From Fimbriiglobus sp. (GTDB taxonomy: Bacteria > Planctomycetota > Planctomycetia > Gemmatales > Gemmataceae), in assembly GCA_025352585.1 (NCBI GenBank), contig JANXTD010000172.1, positions 1 to 10,116 of the forward strand: a stretch of 10,116 nt of DNA, read 5' to 3'. A program made the position numbers and the translations under genes. The notes under the pieces are model-generated. The model worked only from the letters and a program-made list of their open reading frames with translations, was not told the DNA's origin and made no database searches. Positions 1 through 6,506 of this stretch are shown one piece after another. How positions within the stretch are numbered: the stretch's first letter is position 1; each line of letters begins with the position of its first letter.

Positions 1-1
1 G

Positions 2-55
2 GACGAACAGTGGTGGCTTCATCCCGTTAGAGTACGGGCCGACGAGACGAATCAC
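2..55 (-). CDS. Possible start of a further gene running off the window edge (partial)
   Basis: A GTG at 55-53 is preceded on the minus strand by AGGTG about seven bases upstream, a fair ribosome binding site. It opens a frame that stays open to the window edge and reads VIRLVGPYSNGMKPPLFV. An in-frame TGA lies just upstream, so if this is coding it must start here or at the internal ATG at 22-20. It overlaps the end of the preceding short nuclease-like gene by 29 bases, in another frame. Alternatively it is the true continuation of that gene after a frameshift. Only 18 codons are visible, so no family can be named. Confidence 0.2.
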   Translation of the reverse strand, partial: MIRLVGPYSNGMKPPLFV

Positions 56-383
56 AGGATGTCACCTGGAACTGCACTAGGGTGAAGACAGTGCCCGGCA
101 GGAACTCGTTGTCGCGGACTCCCTCGGCCCAGATGCGTAGGGTCCCCCACAAGTCTTCGCTCAGGTCGGTGAGGTTTCCCGGCACGCAGTGCTTGGTCTG
201 GATCAGTTCGTCCGGCCCGCCGCCCGAGTCGAACGCCACGTCGTCGAACTTCTCAATTGTGAGTCGGACGTTCGAGTCCAGTTTGTTGCGGCGGAGCAGC
301 AACAGCAGGGCGTAACGGGCCTGGTAGACGTATCCCAGCATCGACGCCGACGCCGAGAACTTGTTCGCCGGGTTCATGACCAT
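27..383 (-). CDS. Short protein resembling the N-terminal nuclease domain of Cap4/DUF4297-like defence proteins, possibly truncated
   Basis: The 118-aa product begins MVMNPANKFSASASMLGY, a Gln/Tyr-rich opening typical of the N-terminal restriction-endonuclease-like domain of Cap4/DUF4297 and ABC-three-component effectors. The key pattern is FDD (residues 46-48), then E59-L-I-Q62-T-K64, which matches the E-x-QxK active site of Mrr-like PD-(D/E)xK nucleases. The fold assignment is inferred from this pattern. Proteins of these families are usually several hundred residues long. Here homology-like sequence fades after FTLV (about residue 103) and the frame stops 14 codons later, so it is either a truncated or frameshifted fragment or a one-domain subunit. 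I chose the ATG at 383. TTG at 395 and ATG at 377 are alternatives, and none has a strong Shine-Dalgarno sequence. It lies 71 bases downstream of the 609-aa HEPN-type gene on the same strand, so co-transcription is likely. Confidence 0.5.
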   Translation of the reverse strand: MVMNPANKFSASASMLGYVYQARYALLLLLRRNKLDSNVRLTIEKFDDVAFDSGGGPDELIQTKHCVPGNLTDLSEDLWGTLRIWAEGVRDNEFLPGTVFTLVQFQVTSCDSSRRPVL

Positions 384-454
384 GTTTTTCTGCAACTGAC
401 TGTAGTAAAATGTGTACCGTTTAGTTTAATGTGAGCACTGGTCTGTGACCGTTC

Positions 455-2284
455 TCATCCCGACAGCCCCGGTCGGGGCGGGTCAACGATATCCGCGTGC
501 GGGACAAGCACCTTATCCTTCAGTCGCTTCTTCCACTTCGCGTTGTTCACCTTGTTAATTTCGTGAAGGTCGGACAGCGATAAAGTTCGGTTGTGGGCGA
601 ACTGGAACAGCAGGGTGTCGAGGGCGGTGGACAGCATCCAGTTCATGCGCTGAATCAGGCGGTCTAGCTGAACAATTTGGATTGCCGCGTCGTGGACGAT
701 GGTGTTCCGCGCCCGGTACGCGAACCGCAGGTCGAATGTGACCCCCCTCTCGAATTGACTGAGGCATCGGCAGATTGGCATGTCGTCCTTCGGGGTTGGA
801 TCAAGTAACCGGGCGCGGTGATACTTTCGCAGGAGAATCGGGTAGTCGTTGATGACCGCGCGTAGTGGGTTGGTTGCGTCGTCCTTCAGGCATTCCTGGA
901 GGAGTTTCGTCAGGTTGACTCTCCTCCGCGTGCCGACGCCGGTCGGCTCGACCCCCAGGCGGGCTTCCATGTCGGGCGGTAGCGTGATGTCCGGCACATG
1001 CTCGATGAAAGCCCATAAGTCAAGAAGAAGGGACCGGGCGTAGTTCGGGACGAGGTAGGCGGGCATCAGGTCCTGGATCGCATCCGCCGCCGGCTGGGTC
1101 GTCTTCGAGAAGAGGAACTCCAGGGCCGTCCATAAGGCGAGTAGACGCCCCACGTCGTCCCACCGTCGGGCCTGTTCGAGCCAGTACATGGCGCGGTCGA
1201 GTTCTGCGAACGTGCCCTCGTTCCGCCCCTCCCGCGGCGTGGAGTAGAACAGTACATCGTTGTGCAGTTCGCAGTGCGGCAGCCCCCGTAGCCCGATGAC
1301 TTCTTGGGTGTTTCCAGCGGCGTTTCGGACAGCAGACCTCTGTGTTACCATCCGGTCGAAGGACAAGTGGTCGAGCCGCGTCGAGTGCAGATACCGCACT
1401 AGGTGACGGTGGGCCTGCTCTGTTGCGGCCTGTCGGTCGAAAGTTCGTATAACTGTCACGATTGCGAAACGCTTCTGCGTCTTGAGGAACGGCGACCCGC
1501 CGGGCAGCGGGAAGTTGTTCGGCACGCTTCCGACGAACCGAATTCCATCCGAGTCCGGCACTGCAACCGGGGCGGCGACCATGAACATCACCTCGCACCC
1601 GCCGGGGAACTGCTGCCCTAGGGATCGGGCAGCGTCGAAGCGGTTAAGGAGAGGCGTCGGGTTGGGCAGCGGGTCCGGCTGCCTCAGCACCGCGCCAATC
1701 ATCCAGCCGTGCAGGTGGTCGCGGGAGTGCCCGAGGTGGACCAGGTCGTTGACGAGTTCCCCCACCGCCCGTCCCAGAACGTCGAAGTTCGTCGTCACGT
1801 CCGCCGTCAGCGTTTTGAGGTGATCGACCTGCCGCCCCACCAACCCGCCACGGTCCACTTTAGCGAGGAAGGCGCGCAGGAAGCTCGCCGTCGTCTTTCC
1901 TGCCTCATCCTGGCTGAAGGTGCGGCTCCTCTGCTTCTCGGCGTCCAGTATCTCGACTCTTCTGTGGATGTCTCGGAGCCGGGTGAGCAGATCGCGTAGT
2001 ACAACGAGGTCGTCAGAGTAGGAAGCCTCCAGCCACCCGCAGTCGGCCACCCGCTCTAAGACTTCCTCGGCCAGGTGGCCGACGTGGTAAGCGTAGAGGA
2101 TGTTACGCTCGACTTCGATCAGCGTCGTGAGCAGGTTGCGGAGGGTCTGCGAGGTCGAGCAGACCGGAGGCCAGTCGAGGGCAGCGGTGTCGATGGCCAG
2201 GGCTTCCAGCCACAACTCGATGAGCAGTCGTTCCTGTCCAGGGGCCAGTGCCGGCTGCCATTTCTTGTGGGCGACTACGAACAT
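455..2284 (-). CDS. Large protein with C-terminal Apea-like HEPN (putative ribonuclease) region
   Basis: The 609-aa soluble protein has no signal peptide or membrane segment. The N-terminal 200 residues are helical and Leu-rich, with coiled-coil-like stretches around 90-125. Residues 230-350 look like a mixed alpha/beta region that I do not recognise. The C-terminal part carries LLALWTALEFLF (381-392), then R526-N527-T-I-V-H531 near its end. That order, a W-x-ALE-type helix followed by RNxxxH, is what Apea-like HEPN domains show. R-x4-6-H is the catalytic motif of HEPN RNases, widespread in abortive-infection, toxin and CRISPR-associated proteins. RNase activity is inferred and not visible directly. 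The start is ATG at 2284 and its ribosome binding site is weak. The gene probably forms an operon with the nuclease-like short gene downstream. Codon use is less GC-skewed than in the central genes, which fits horizontal acquisition. Confidence 0.6.
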   Translation of the reverse strand: MFVVAHKKWQPALAPGQERLLIELWLEALAIDTAALDWPPVCSTSQTLRNLLTTLIEVERNILYAYHVGHLAEEVLERVADCGWLEASYSDDLVVLRDLLTRLRDIHRRVEILDAEKQRSRTFSQDEAGKTTASFLRAFLAKVDRGGLVGRQVDHLKTLTADVTTNFDVLGRAVGELVNDLVHLGHSRDHLHGWMIGAVLRQPDPLPNPTPLLNRFDAARSLGQQFPGGCEVMFMVAAPVAVPDSDGIRFVGSVPNNFPLPGGSPFLKTQKRFAIVTVIRTFDRQAATEQAHRHLVRYLHSTRLDHLSFDRMVTQRSAVRNAAGNTQEVIGLRGLPHCELHNDVLFYSTPREGRNEGTFAELDRAMYWLEQARRWDDVGRLLALWTALEFLFSKTTQPAADAIQDLMPAYLVPNYARSLLLDLWAFIEHVPDITLPPDMEARLGVEPTGVGTRRRVNLTKLLQECLKDDATNPLRAVINDYPILLRKYHRARLLDPTPKDDMPICRCLSQFERGVTFDLRFAYRARNTIVHDAAIQIVQLDRLIQRMNWMLSTALDTLLFQFAHNRTLSLSDLHEINKVNNAKWKKRLKDKVLVPHADIVDPPRPGLSG

Positions 2285-3056
2285 GAGGCGGTAATTACCT
2301 TGACCGACTAGGCTGCTGTGGGTAAGGTAGAGTTACATAAGCGCACAAATGGGAAGGCGGGGAAAGCACACTCTTAGGGGAAACCCGGACGTGCCGTACC
2401 TCCTTCCCTTCTGCTTTTGCACTCGACAGCCTCTCAACATCTCACGTCTTCCGACGACTCTACGCCTTCGCTCCTGAACAAAGCGTTTTGTGGTCCGGGG
2501 CGTACTTCGCCACCAGTGATCTCAGCCCCAACCGTCGATTGATTTCTTTGGAACTGGGGTCGGGCGACGACCCTGACCAATTCCGAGTCAGGCCGCCCGG
2601 CTCGGCTGTTGAGTGAATGCGCCGAGGAAGAGGCGCGATCAGAGGTCTAGAAAGCGTGGTAGTGGCAGCACGGGCGGAAGTGGAGGCGATTCAAGTTACC
2701 GGATTCGTTACCGGCTTCACGTCCCGTATTGGCCGAGAGTGGCCACATTCTTGAGATCAGTCCGGGTTAGGAGCCTAGCTGACACATGACGGCAAAACTG
2801 CGGCAAACGGCGTAAATCAAGGCGAAATTGGTGAGCGGCATGTGGTAACGACTGGTCGATATACCCCCGTCGTTCACGGTACTCACAGGTTTTGAAGACC
2901 GGGGCCGGCACCAGCCGCGCAAACGCCCCCGAGCGGACGCCAGTTATCGTAGCGGCCGCGGAAACCCCTACGAGACTACACAAGAGCGATTCCGGCGATT
3001 CGCCGGCCGAACGCCCCAAGTGAGACAGCAGGAGTCGCTCGCAACGCCCGCGGGCG
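2285..3056. other. 772-base intergenic stretch with no convincing gene
   Basis: This stretch separates the HEPN-type gene from the zinc-ribbon membrane protein cluster, and it is visibly richer in A/T than the coding blocks. A 100-codon minus-strand frame at 2717-3019 has no recognisable motif, and I do not call it. A hairpin lies at 2557-2573. The bases just above 2284 should hold the promoter of the HEPN-type gene, but no clear -35/-10 pair stands out. No tRNA T-loop signature, CRISPR repeats or IS end was seen. It may hold decayed genes or a structured RNA. Confidence 0.5.
2548..2580. other. Two-part stem-loop in the intergenic region
   Basis: GGGTCG (2557-2562) and CGACCC (2568-2573) form a perfect 6-bp stem around the loop GGCGA. 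TTGG (2548-2551) and CCAA (2577-2580) add an outer 4-bp stem across an internal loop. There is no T-run on either side, so it is not a classical terminator. It could be part of a structured RNA or a protein binding site. The function is unknown. Confidence 0.3.
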
Positions 3057-3058
3057 TT
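3043..3058 (-). terminator. Perfect 16-bp palindrome overlapping the stop of the 319-aa gene
   Basis: AACGCCCGCGGGCGTT is a perfect palindrome and can fold as a 6-bp stem with a CGCG loop on the minus-strand transcript. Its first bases fall in the TAA stop codon (3059-3057) of the zinc-ribbon membrane protein gene. The position suits a transcription terminator or a 3' end-protecting hairpin. No U-tract follows, so the terminator call is tentative. Confidence 0.35.
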
Positions 3059-4016
3059 ATCGCGGTGCGTTGACGCGGCGCGACACGAGGTTCAACACGC
3101 CCCGGTAGCGGACGGCCAGAACCAGTGCGAATACGGTGAGCACGGTGAACAGGCCCCCCACCAAGACCCAGCCGTCGGGTGGGACGGCTGCGAAGTTGAG
3201 CCGCACGCCTTGGGGCGGCGTGGCGGCCGGGGCGTGCCGGCGGAGCAGTAGGATCAGCGTCATCGCGGTCAGGCTCACGCAGGCCGACGCCGTCAGGACC
3301 AGGCCGGCCGCCCAGGCGACGAAGCGGGCGACCGGAGCGGCCGACGCCACCTCGCCGAGTTCCGCCAGCAGTCGGTACCAAACCACCAGGACGCCGTACT
3401 CGAAGAGCAGCCCGGCCATCCACGTCAGGTGGCCGACCTGCGCGAACGCCTTGACGAGGCCCGACTCGGCGTCCGGGGTCGTCGCCATCAGCCACGGGGC
3501 GCTCGCCATCAGGTAGCCGAGGCCGCGCAACAGCACCGCGAATCGGGCGAGCGTCAGCCAGCCGGCCGACCCCACGGCGGCCGCGGCGGCCTCGCACTTC
3601 TGGTAGCCGAGCCACTTCGAGCCGGACTGTAGGGCCAGCAAAATGAGGTCGGTCGCCCAGGCCGCCAGGAAGAGGTCGCGCCACGGGCCGGGGTCGCGAT
3701 CGACGACCTTGGCGGTGCCCTCGAGCGACGCCCACAGGGCGTAGGCGACGACCACGAGCGCGCCTTGGGCCAGGACGAGGTGGTGCCCGATCGTCAGGTG
3801 CCGCAAGCCCTCGCGGGCGCTCGCCAGCGCCAGGGGCGGGACGGAAGGCGAGTCGGACCCGTCGCACTCGGAGGGGTGCTGCCGGCCGGGGACGCGGATC
3901 GCCTCGCCGCAGCGGTTACAGTTCTGCACGCTGCCGCCGTCGGCCCGCGAACCCCGCAAGGCCGCCCCGCAGTTCGGGCAGCAGAACCGCACCGTCGCCG
4001 GCATCGCTTTCAACAT
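3057..4016 (-). CDS. Zinc-ribbon plus six-TM membrane protein (319 aa), function unknown
   Basis: The N-terminus carries C13-PN-C16 and C33-NR-C36, spaced CxxC-x16-CxxC, a small zinc ribbon facing the cytoplasm. A short linker is followed by about six hydrophobic segments near residues 80-97, 114-130, 152-177, 197-217, 231-258 and 283-303, so it is probably an inner-membrane protein. The open frame extends to a GTG at 4025. On the minus strand AAGGGGG (4031-4025) lies eight bases before the ATG at 4016 but runs into that GTG, so 4016 is the better start. The gene lies 51 bases downstream of a larger protein with the same architecture and identical cysteine spacing, so the two look like diverged tandem paralogues in one operon. 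The zinc-ribbon-plus-membrane layout is common in Gemmata-type Planctomycetes. No catalytic motif is visible in the membrane part, so no function is assigned. Confidence 0.75.
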   Translation of the reverse strand: MLKAMPATVRFCCPNCGAALRGSRADGGSVQNCNRCGEAIRVPGRQHPSECDGSDSPSVPPLALASAREGLRHLTIGHHLVLAQGALVVVAYALWASLEGTAKVVDRDPGPWRDLFLAAWATDLILLALQSGSKWLGYQKCEAAAAAVGSAGWLTLARFAVLLRGLGYLMASAPWLMATTPDAESGLVKAFAQVGHLTWMAGLLFEYGVLVVWYRLLAELGEVASAAPVARFVAWAAGLVLTASACVSLTAMTLILLLRRHAPAATPPQGVRLNFAAVPPDGWVLVGGLFTVLTVFALVLAVRYRGVLNLVSRRVNAPR

Positions 4017-4024
4017 GAGCCGCA

Positions 4025-4031
4025 CCCCCTT
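4025..4031 (-). promoter_or_regulatory. Shine-Dalgarno sequence of the 319-aa zinc-ribbon gene
   Basis: AAGGGGG on the minus strand, eight bases from the ATG at 4016. It overlaps the upstream in-frame GTG (4025-4023), which argues that translation starts at the ATG and not at the GTG. Confidence 0.55.
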
Positions 4032-4067
4032 GAGGTGTAGACCGCAGTCCGCGCCCCGCCGTCACTT

Positions 4068-5285
4068 TTAGCCGCGGTTCACGTCGAGCCAGTCGTGAAT
4101 CGCCCGACGCGCCGCCCCGACGAGGCGGACGTAGACGAGCCAGGCAGACAGGGCGGCGAGGATCGCCGCGCCGGGGACGACGAACCCCCGCTTGTCCCCG
4201 AGACTGGTCAACTTCGGCTGAAACTGCTCGGCGACCAGGCGGTCGATTTCGGCGTGGTAGTAGCTCACCGTGTACGTCGCCAGGCCGGCCACCACGAATA
4301 GCAAGCCGGCGTAGACCAGCGCGCGGGTGCCCCGGCCGGCGAGGCGGTCGTCACGCAGCCCCGCGCCCATGCGGCCCAACGCGATCACGAACCAGAGTTC
4401 CGCCACCGGTGCCAGGACGGCCGCGACGGCGATGCCGACGCGCTGAGCGACGCCGCGGCTCTCCTCGGGCGGCAGCAGGCTCGGGAAGTCGCCGCCGCTC
4501 ACTTGCAGGCCGACGATCGCCGCGACGGCGGTCGCCCCGATCAGGCTCATCAGTGTCGCCAGGGCCGACACGCGCAGCAGGCCGCGGGCGTACGACGTGC
4601 GCGGGGCGTTGGTCGCGCCGAGGCGGCCGAGGGCGATCGACGCGAACGCCAGCGCGGCGGGGACCAGGAAGGCGGCGGCGCGGAGTTCGTCGGCCAGCGT
4701 CACGTCGGCGAGCTTGAGTAGCCCCGGCTTCGCGGGCAGCTTTACGCCCGCCTTCATCGCGACGGTCAGCCCCGCCGGTAGCACGACCGCGACGAGCGCG
4801 AAGAAGTAGCCGGCCTGGACGAACCAGAGGCCCCGCCGCGTCCGCCGCCACGCCAGGCTGCCCCACTCGGCGTCGGCACCGGCGGCGGGGGCACGCGGGC
4901 CGGACTTCGAGAACGGGTCGCCCGACTTGCGGACCTCCGGCGGGGTCGGCGACGGCCGGCTGACCGGCGCGTTGCGGGCGTCGGGGCCGCCGGAGAGCGG
5001 GGCCGTCGCGTAGCCGCTCCCGCCGGTCAGGCCGGGGGCGAACGACGCCTTGCGGCTGTCCTCGCCCGGCGCGCCGAACGTCGAGGACGGCATCCGCATC
5101 TGCTGCGACGAATTCGACGGGCCCGCCGGCGGCGTCTCCGGCTCCGGCGGGATCATCGACCCGCCCGAGCCGCCGGGGATCGACAGGACGTTGCCGCAGG
5201 TCGGGCACTTGCCGCGCTTGCCGCCGGCGTCGTCCGGCGCGTGCAGCACGCCCTGGCACTTCGAGCAGGTCACTTTGATCGGCAT
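4068..5285 (-). CDS. Zinc-ribbon plus six-TM membrane protein with long Pro/Ser/Gly linker (405 aa), function unknown
   Basis: The product begins MPIKVTCSKCQ and carries C7/C10 and C27/C30, again CxxC-x16-CxxC, a zinc ribbon ending in a VLSIPGG-type strand. A long low-complexity linker rich in Pro, Ser and Gly (about 37-140) follows. Then come about six transmembrane segments near 153-176, 203-222, 237-260, 283-303, 322-342 and 369-388. The frame is open further upstream to 5450, but that extension is Arg/Pro-rich and overlaps the preceding gene. The zinc ribbon begins right at the ATG at 5285, with a weak GAGAG upstream, so I start it there. It is the upstream partner of the 319-aa paralogue. 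An inner-membrane protein with a cytoplasmic metal-binding domain is the likely topology. Its role is unknown. Confidence 0.75.
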   Translation of the reverse strand: MPIKVTCSKCQGVLHAPDDAGGKRGKCPTCGNVLSIPGGSGGSMIPPEPETPPAGPSNSSQQMRMPSSTFGAPGEDSRKASFAPGLTGGSGYATAPLSGGPDARNAPVSRPSPTPPEVRKSGDPFSKSGPRAPAAGADAEWGSLAWRRTRRGLWFVQAGYFFALVAVVLPAGLTVAMKAGVKLPAKPGLLKLADVTLADELRAAAFLVPAALAFASIALGRLGATNAPRTSYARGLLRVSALATLMSLIGATAVAAIVGLQVSGGDFPSLLPPEESRGVAQRVGIAVAAVLAPVAELWFVIALGRMGAGLRDDRLAGRGTRALVYAGLLFVVAGLATYTVSYYHAEIDRLVAEQFQPKLTSLGDKRGFVVPGAAILAALSAWLVYVRLVGAARRAIHDWLDVNRG

Positions 5286-5312
5286 GTTCGCTCTCGGCGG
5301 GGGGTCGGTGCG

Positions 5313-5331
5313 GGCCGGGGGTCGCCCGGCC
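5313..5331. other. GC-rich hairpin between the larE unit and the zinc-ribbon pair
   Basis: GGCCGGG (5313-5319) and CCCGGCC (5325-5331) form a perfect 7-bp stem with the loop GGTCG. It sits 42 bases past the stop of the 85-aa gene and 28 bases before the ATG of the 405-aa gene. It may terminate or attenuate transcription between the two units, or shape the 5' leader of the zinc-ribbon mRNA. No U-tract follows on the minus strand. Confidence 0.35.
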
Positions 5332-5373
5332 GGGTGAAGGACGGGGCGATTGTCGCCGACTCGGGCCATTGTA

Positions 5374-5631
5374 TCAACGCGGTTCTGGAACCTCCCAGCC
5401 GGCGTCGTACTCCAGCGAGAAGACGCGCTGAACCGCCTCCGCCCGGCCACCCGCGTCCCCCAGAAGCAACCGGATTGCCGCCGCGACGCGCCGAAGTCGG
5501 GGGTCCGCGGCCGCGTCGGTCGCGCCCGCGCCCCGGCCCACGCGGTCGAGAATCGCCGCGAGTTCGAGGACTTTACTGCGGGCGTCGAGGTAGTACGCGT
5601 CCAACGCTTGCTCGGCGGGGAGCGGGGTCAT
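5374..5631 (-). CDS. Small protein (85 aa) coupled to larE, function unknown
   Basis: The product begins MTPLPAEQALDAYYLDARSK. It is a soluble, mostly helical, acidic N-terminal half (DAYYLDARSKVLELAAILDR) followed by a loop and a second helix (LRRVAAAIRLLLGDA), ending in VFSLEYDAGWEVPEPR. No cysteines, metal motif or membrane segment are present. The start ATG (5631-5629) overlaps the TGA of larE (5630-5628) as ATGA, a textbook coupling arrangement. This strongly supports the start and makes the gene real despite its size. A longer frame in the same register reaching 6135 is only the shadow of larE. I do not recognise the family. The context suggests it acts with the sulfur transferase, or is simply a co-expressed passenger. 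Confidence 0.65.
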   Translation of the reverse strand: MTPLPAEQALDAYYLDARSKVLELAAILDRVGRGAGATDAAADPRLRRVAAAIRLLLGDAGGRAEAVQRVFSLEYDAGWEVPEPR

Positions 5632-6506
5632 GTCTCGGTCCCGGAGGGGGTTGGCGTCGCGTAGCGGCGCTTGACGTCCAGCGAAATCAGCCCGTTGAGG
5701 TTGCCGCTGCGGAAGCCCTGCAAGTCGAGCGTGACGTAGCGGAAGCCGAGTTCGGTGAGGCGGGCGACCAGTTCCCCGGCCAGCGGTTCGGTGGCGAAGC
5801 GGGCGACTTCCGCCGCCGGCACCTCTACGCGGGCCAGGTCGCCCTCGTGGTAACGCACCCGGCACTCGCGCAGGCCGCGGGCGTGCAGAAACTCCTCGGC
5901 CAGTTCCACCCGCAACGTGCGCTCGGCCGTCACGGCCAGGCCGGGGGCGAGCCGGCTCGACAGGCACGGCGACGCCGGCTTGTCCCAGACCGGCAGCGCC
6001 CAGTGTCGCGCCAAACTCCGCACGTCGGCCTTCGTGAAGCCGGCCTCTTGCAGCGGGTGGCGCACCGCGTGTTCGGCGGCGGCGGTCAGGCCGGGGCGGT
6101 AGTCGCCGGCGTCGTCGAGGTTGGCCCCGCTGCAAATCACCGGCACGCCCAGAGTCGGCAGCAGGCTCTCGATGCGGCCGTACAGTTCGCTCTTGCAGTG
6201 GTAGCAGCGCGTGCCGTCGTTCTTCAAGTAGTCGGCGTTGTCGAACTCCTCGGTCGTCACGACGACGTGGCGGATGCCGATGACTTCGGCGAGCTTGCGG
6301 GCGTCGGCGAGTTCCGATCGCGGCACGCTGGGGCTGTCCGCGGTGACCGCCAGTGCCCGCGCCTCGAGGGCGACACGGGCCGCCTTGGCGACGACGGCGC
6401 TATCGACGCCGCCGCTGAACGCCACCGCGACGCCGGGCATTGTCCCCAGAATCGCGAGCAAGCGGTCGCGCCGGGCGACCACGTCGGGGGTCAAAGTCTC
6501 ACTCAT
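5628..6506 (-). CDS. larE: ATP-dependent PP-loop sulfur transferase, LarE family
   Basis: The 292-aa protein is close to the usual LarE size of about 270-280 residues. The PP-loop is FSGGVDSAVV (SGGVDS at 31-36), which binds ATP and adenylates the substrate. Downstream are C101-YH-C104 in a RCYHCKSELY block and C181 in KPASPCLSSR. The last aligns with the cysteine that Lactiplantibacillus plantarum LarE sacrifices as sulfur donor when it thiolates the pyridinium-dicarboxylate precursor of the nickel-pincer nucleotide. Having three conserved cysteines instead of one suggests the iron-sulfur-dependent LarE type, which is an inference. No larB, larC or larA lies in the window, so another thiolation target is possible. 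The start is the ATG at 6506, overlapping the end of the aminotransferase-like gene by eight bases. An in-frame GTG at 6539 is the less likely alternative. The stop overlaps the next gene as ATGA. Confidence 0.85.
   Translation of the reverse strand: MSETLTPDVVARRDRLLAILGTMPGVAVAFSGGVDSAVVAKAARVALEARALAVTADSPSVPRSELADARKLAEVIGIRHVVVTTEEFDNADYLKNDGTRCYHCKSELYGRIESLLPTLGVPVICSGANLDDAGDYRPGLTAAAEHAVRHPLQEAGFTKADVRSLARHWALPVWDKPASPCLSSRLAPGLAVTAERTLRVELAEEFLHARGLRECRVRYHEGDLARVEVPAAEVARFATEPLAGELVARLTELGFRYVTLDLQGFRSGNLNGLISLDVKRRYATPTPSGTET

Noticed and set aside
2351..2479. 42-codon plus-strand frame beginning MGRRGKHTLRGN
   Set aside because: Short, on the opposite strand to every real gene, and has no recognisable motif or ribosome binding site.
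2717..3019. 100-codon minus-strand open frame in the intergenic region
   Set aside because: There is no domain, no convincing ribosome binding site, and its residue composition is not protein-like. It is probably chance or a relic.
2285..3056. CRISPR array, tRNA or attachment site in the intergenic region
   Set aside because: No spaced direct repeats, no T-loop signature and no repeated core sequence could be found by eye.
5286..5450. N-terminal extension of the 405-aa zinc-ribbon protein
   Set aside because: The extension is Arg/Pro-rich, crosses the hairpin at 5313-5331 and overlaps the 85-aa gene. The zinc ribbon begins at the ATG at 5285, as in related proteins.
5632..6135. Long upstream extension of the 85-aa gene's frame
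   Set aside because: It is an Arg/Pro-rich antiphase shadow of larE. The ATGA overlap fixes the start at 5631.
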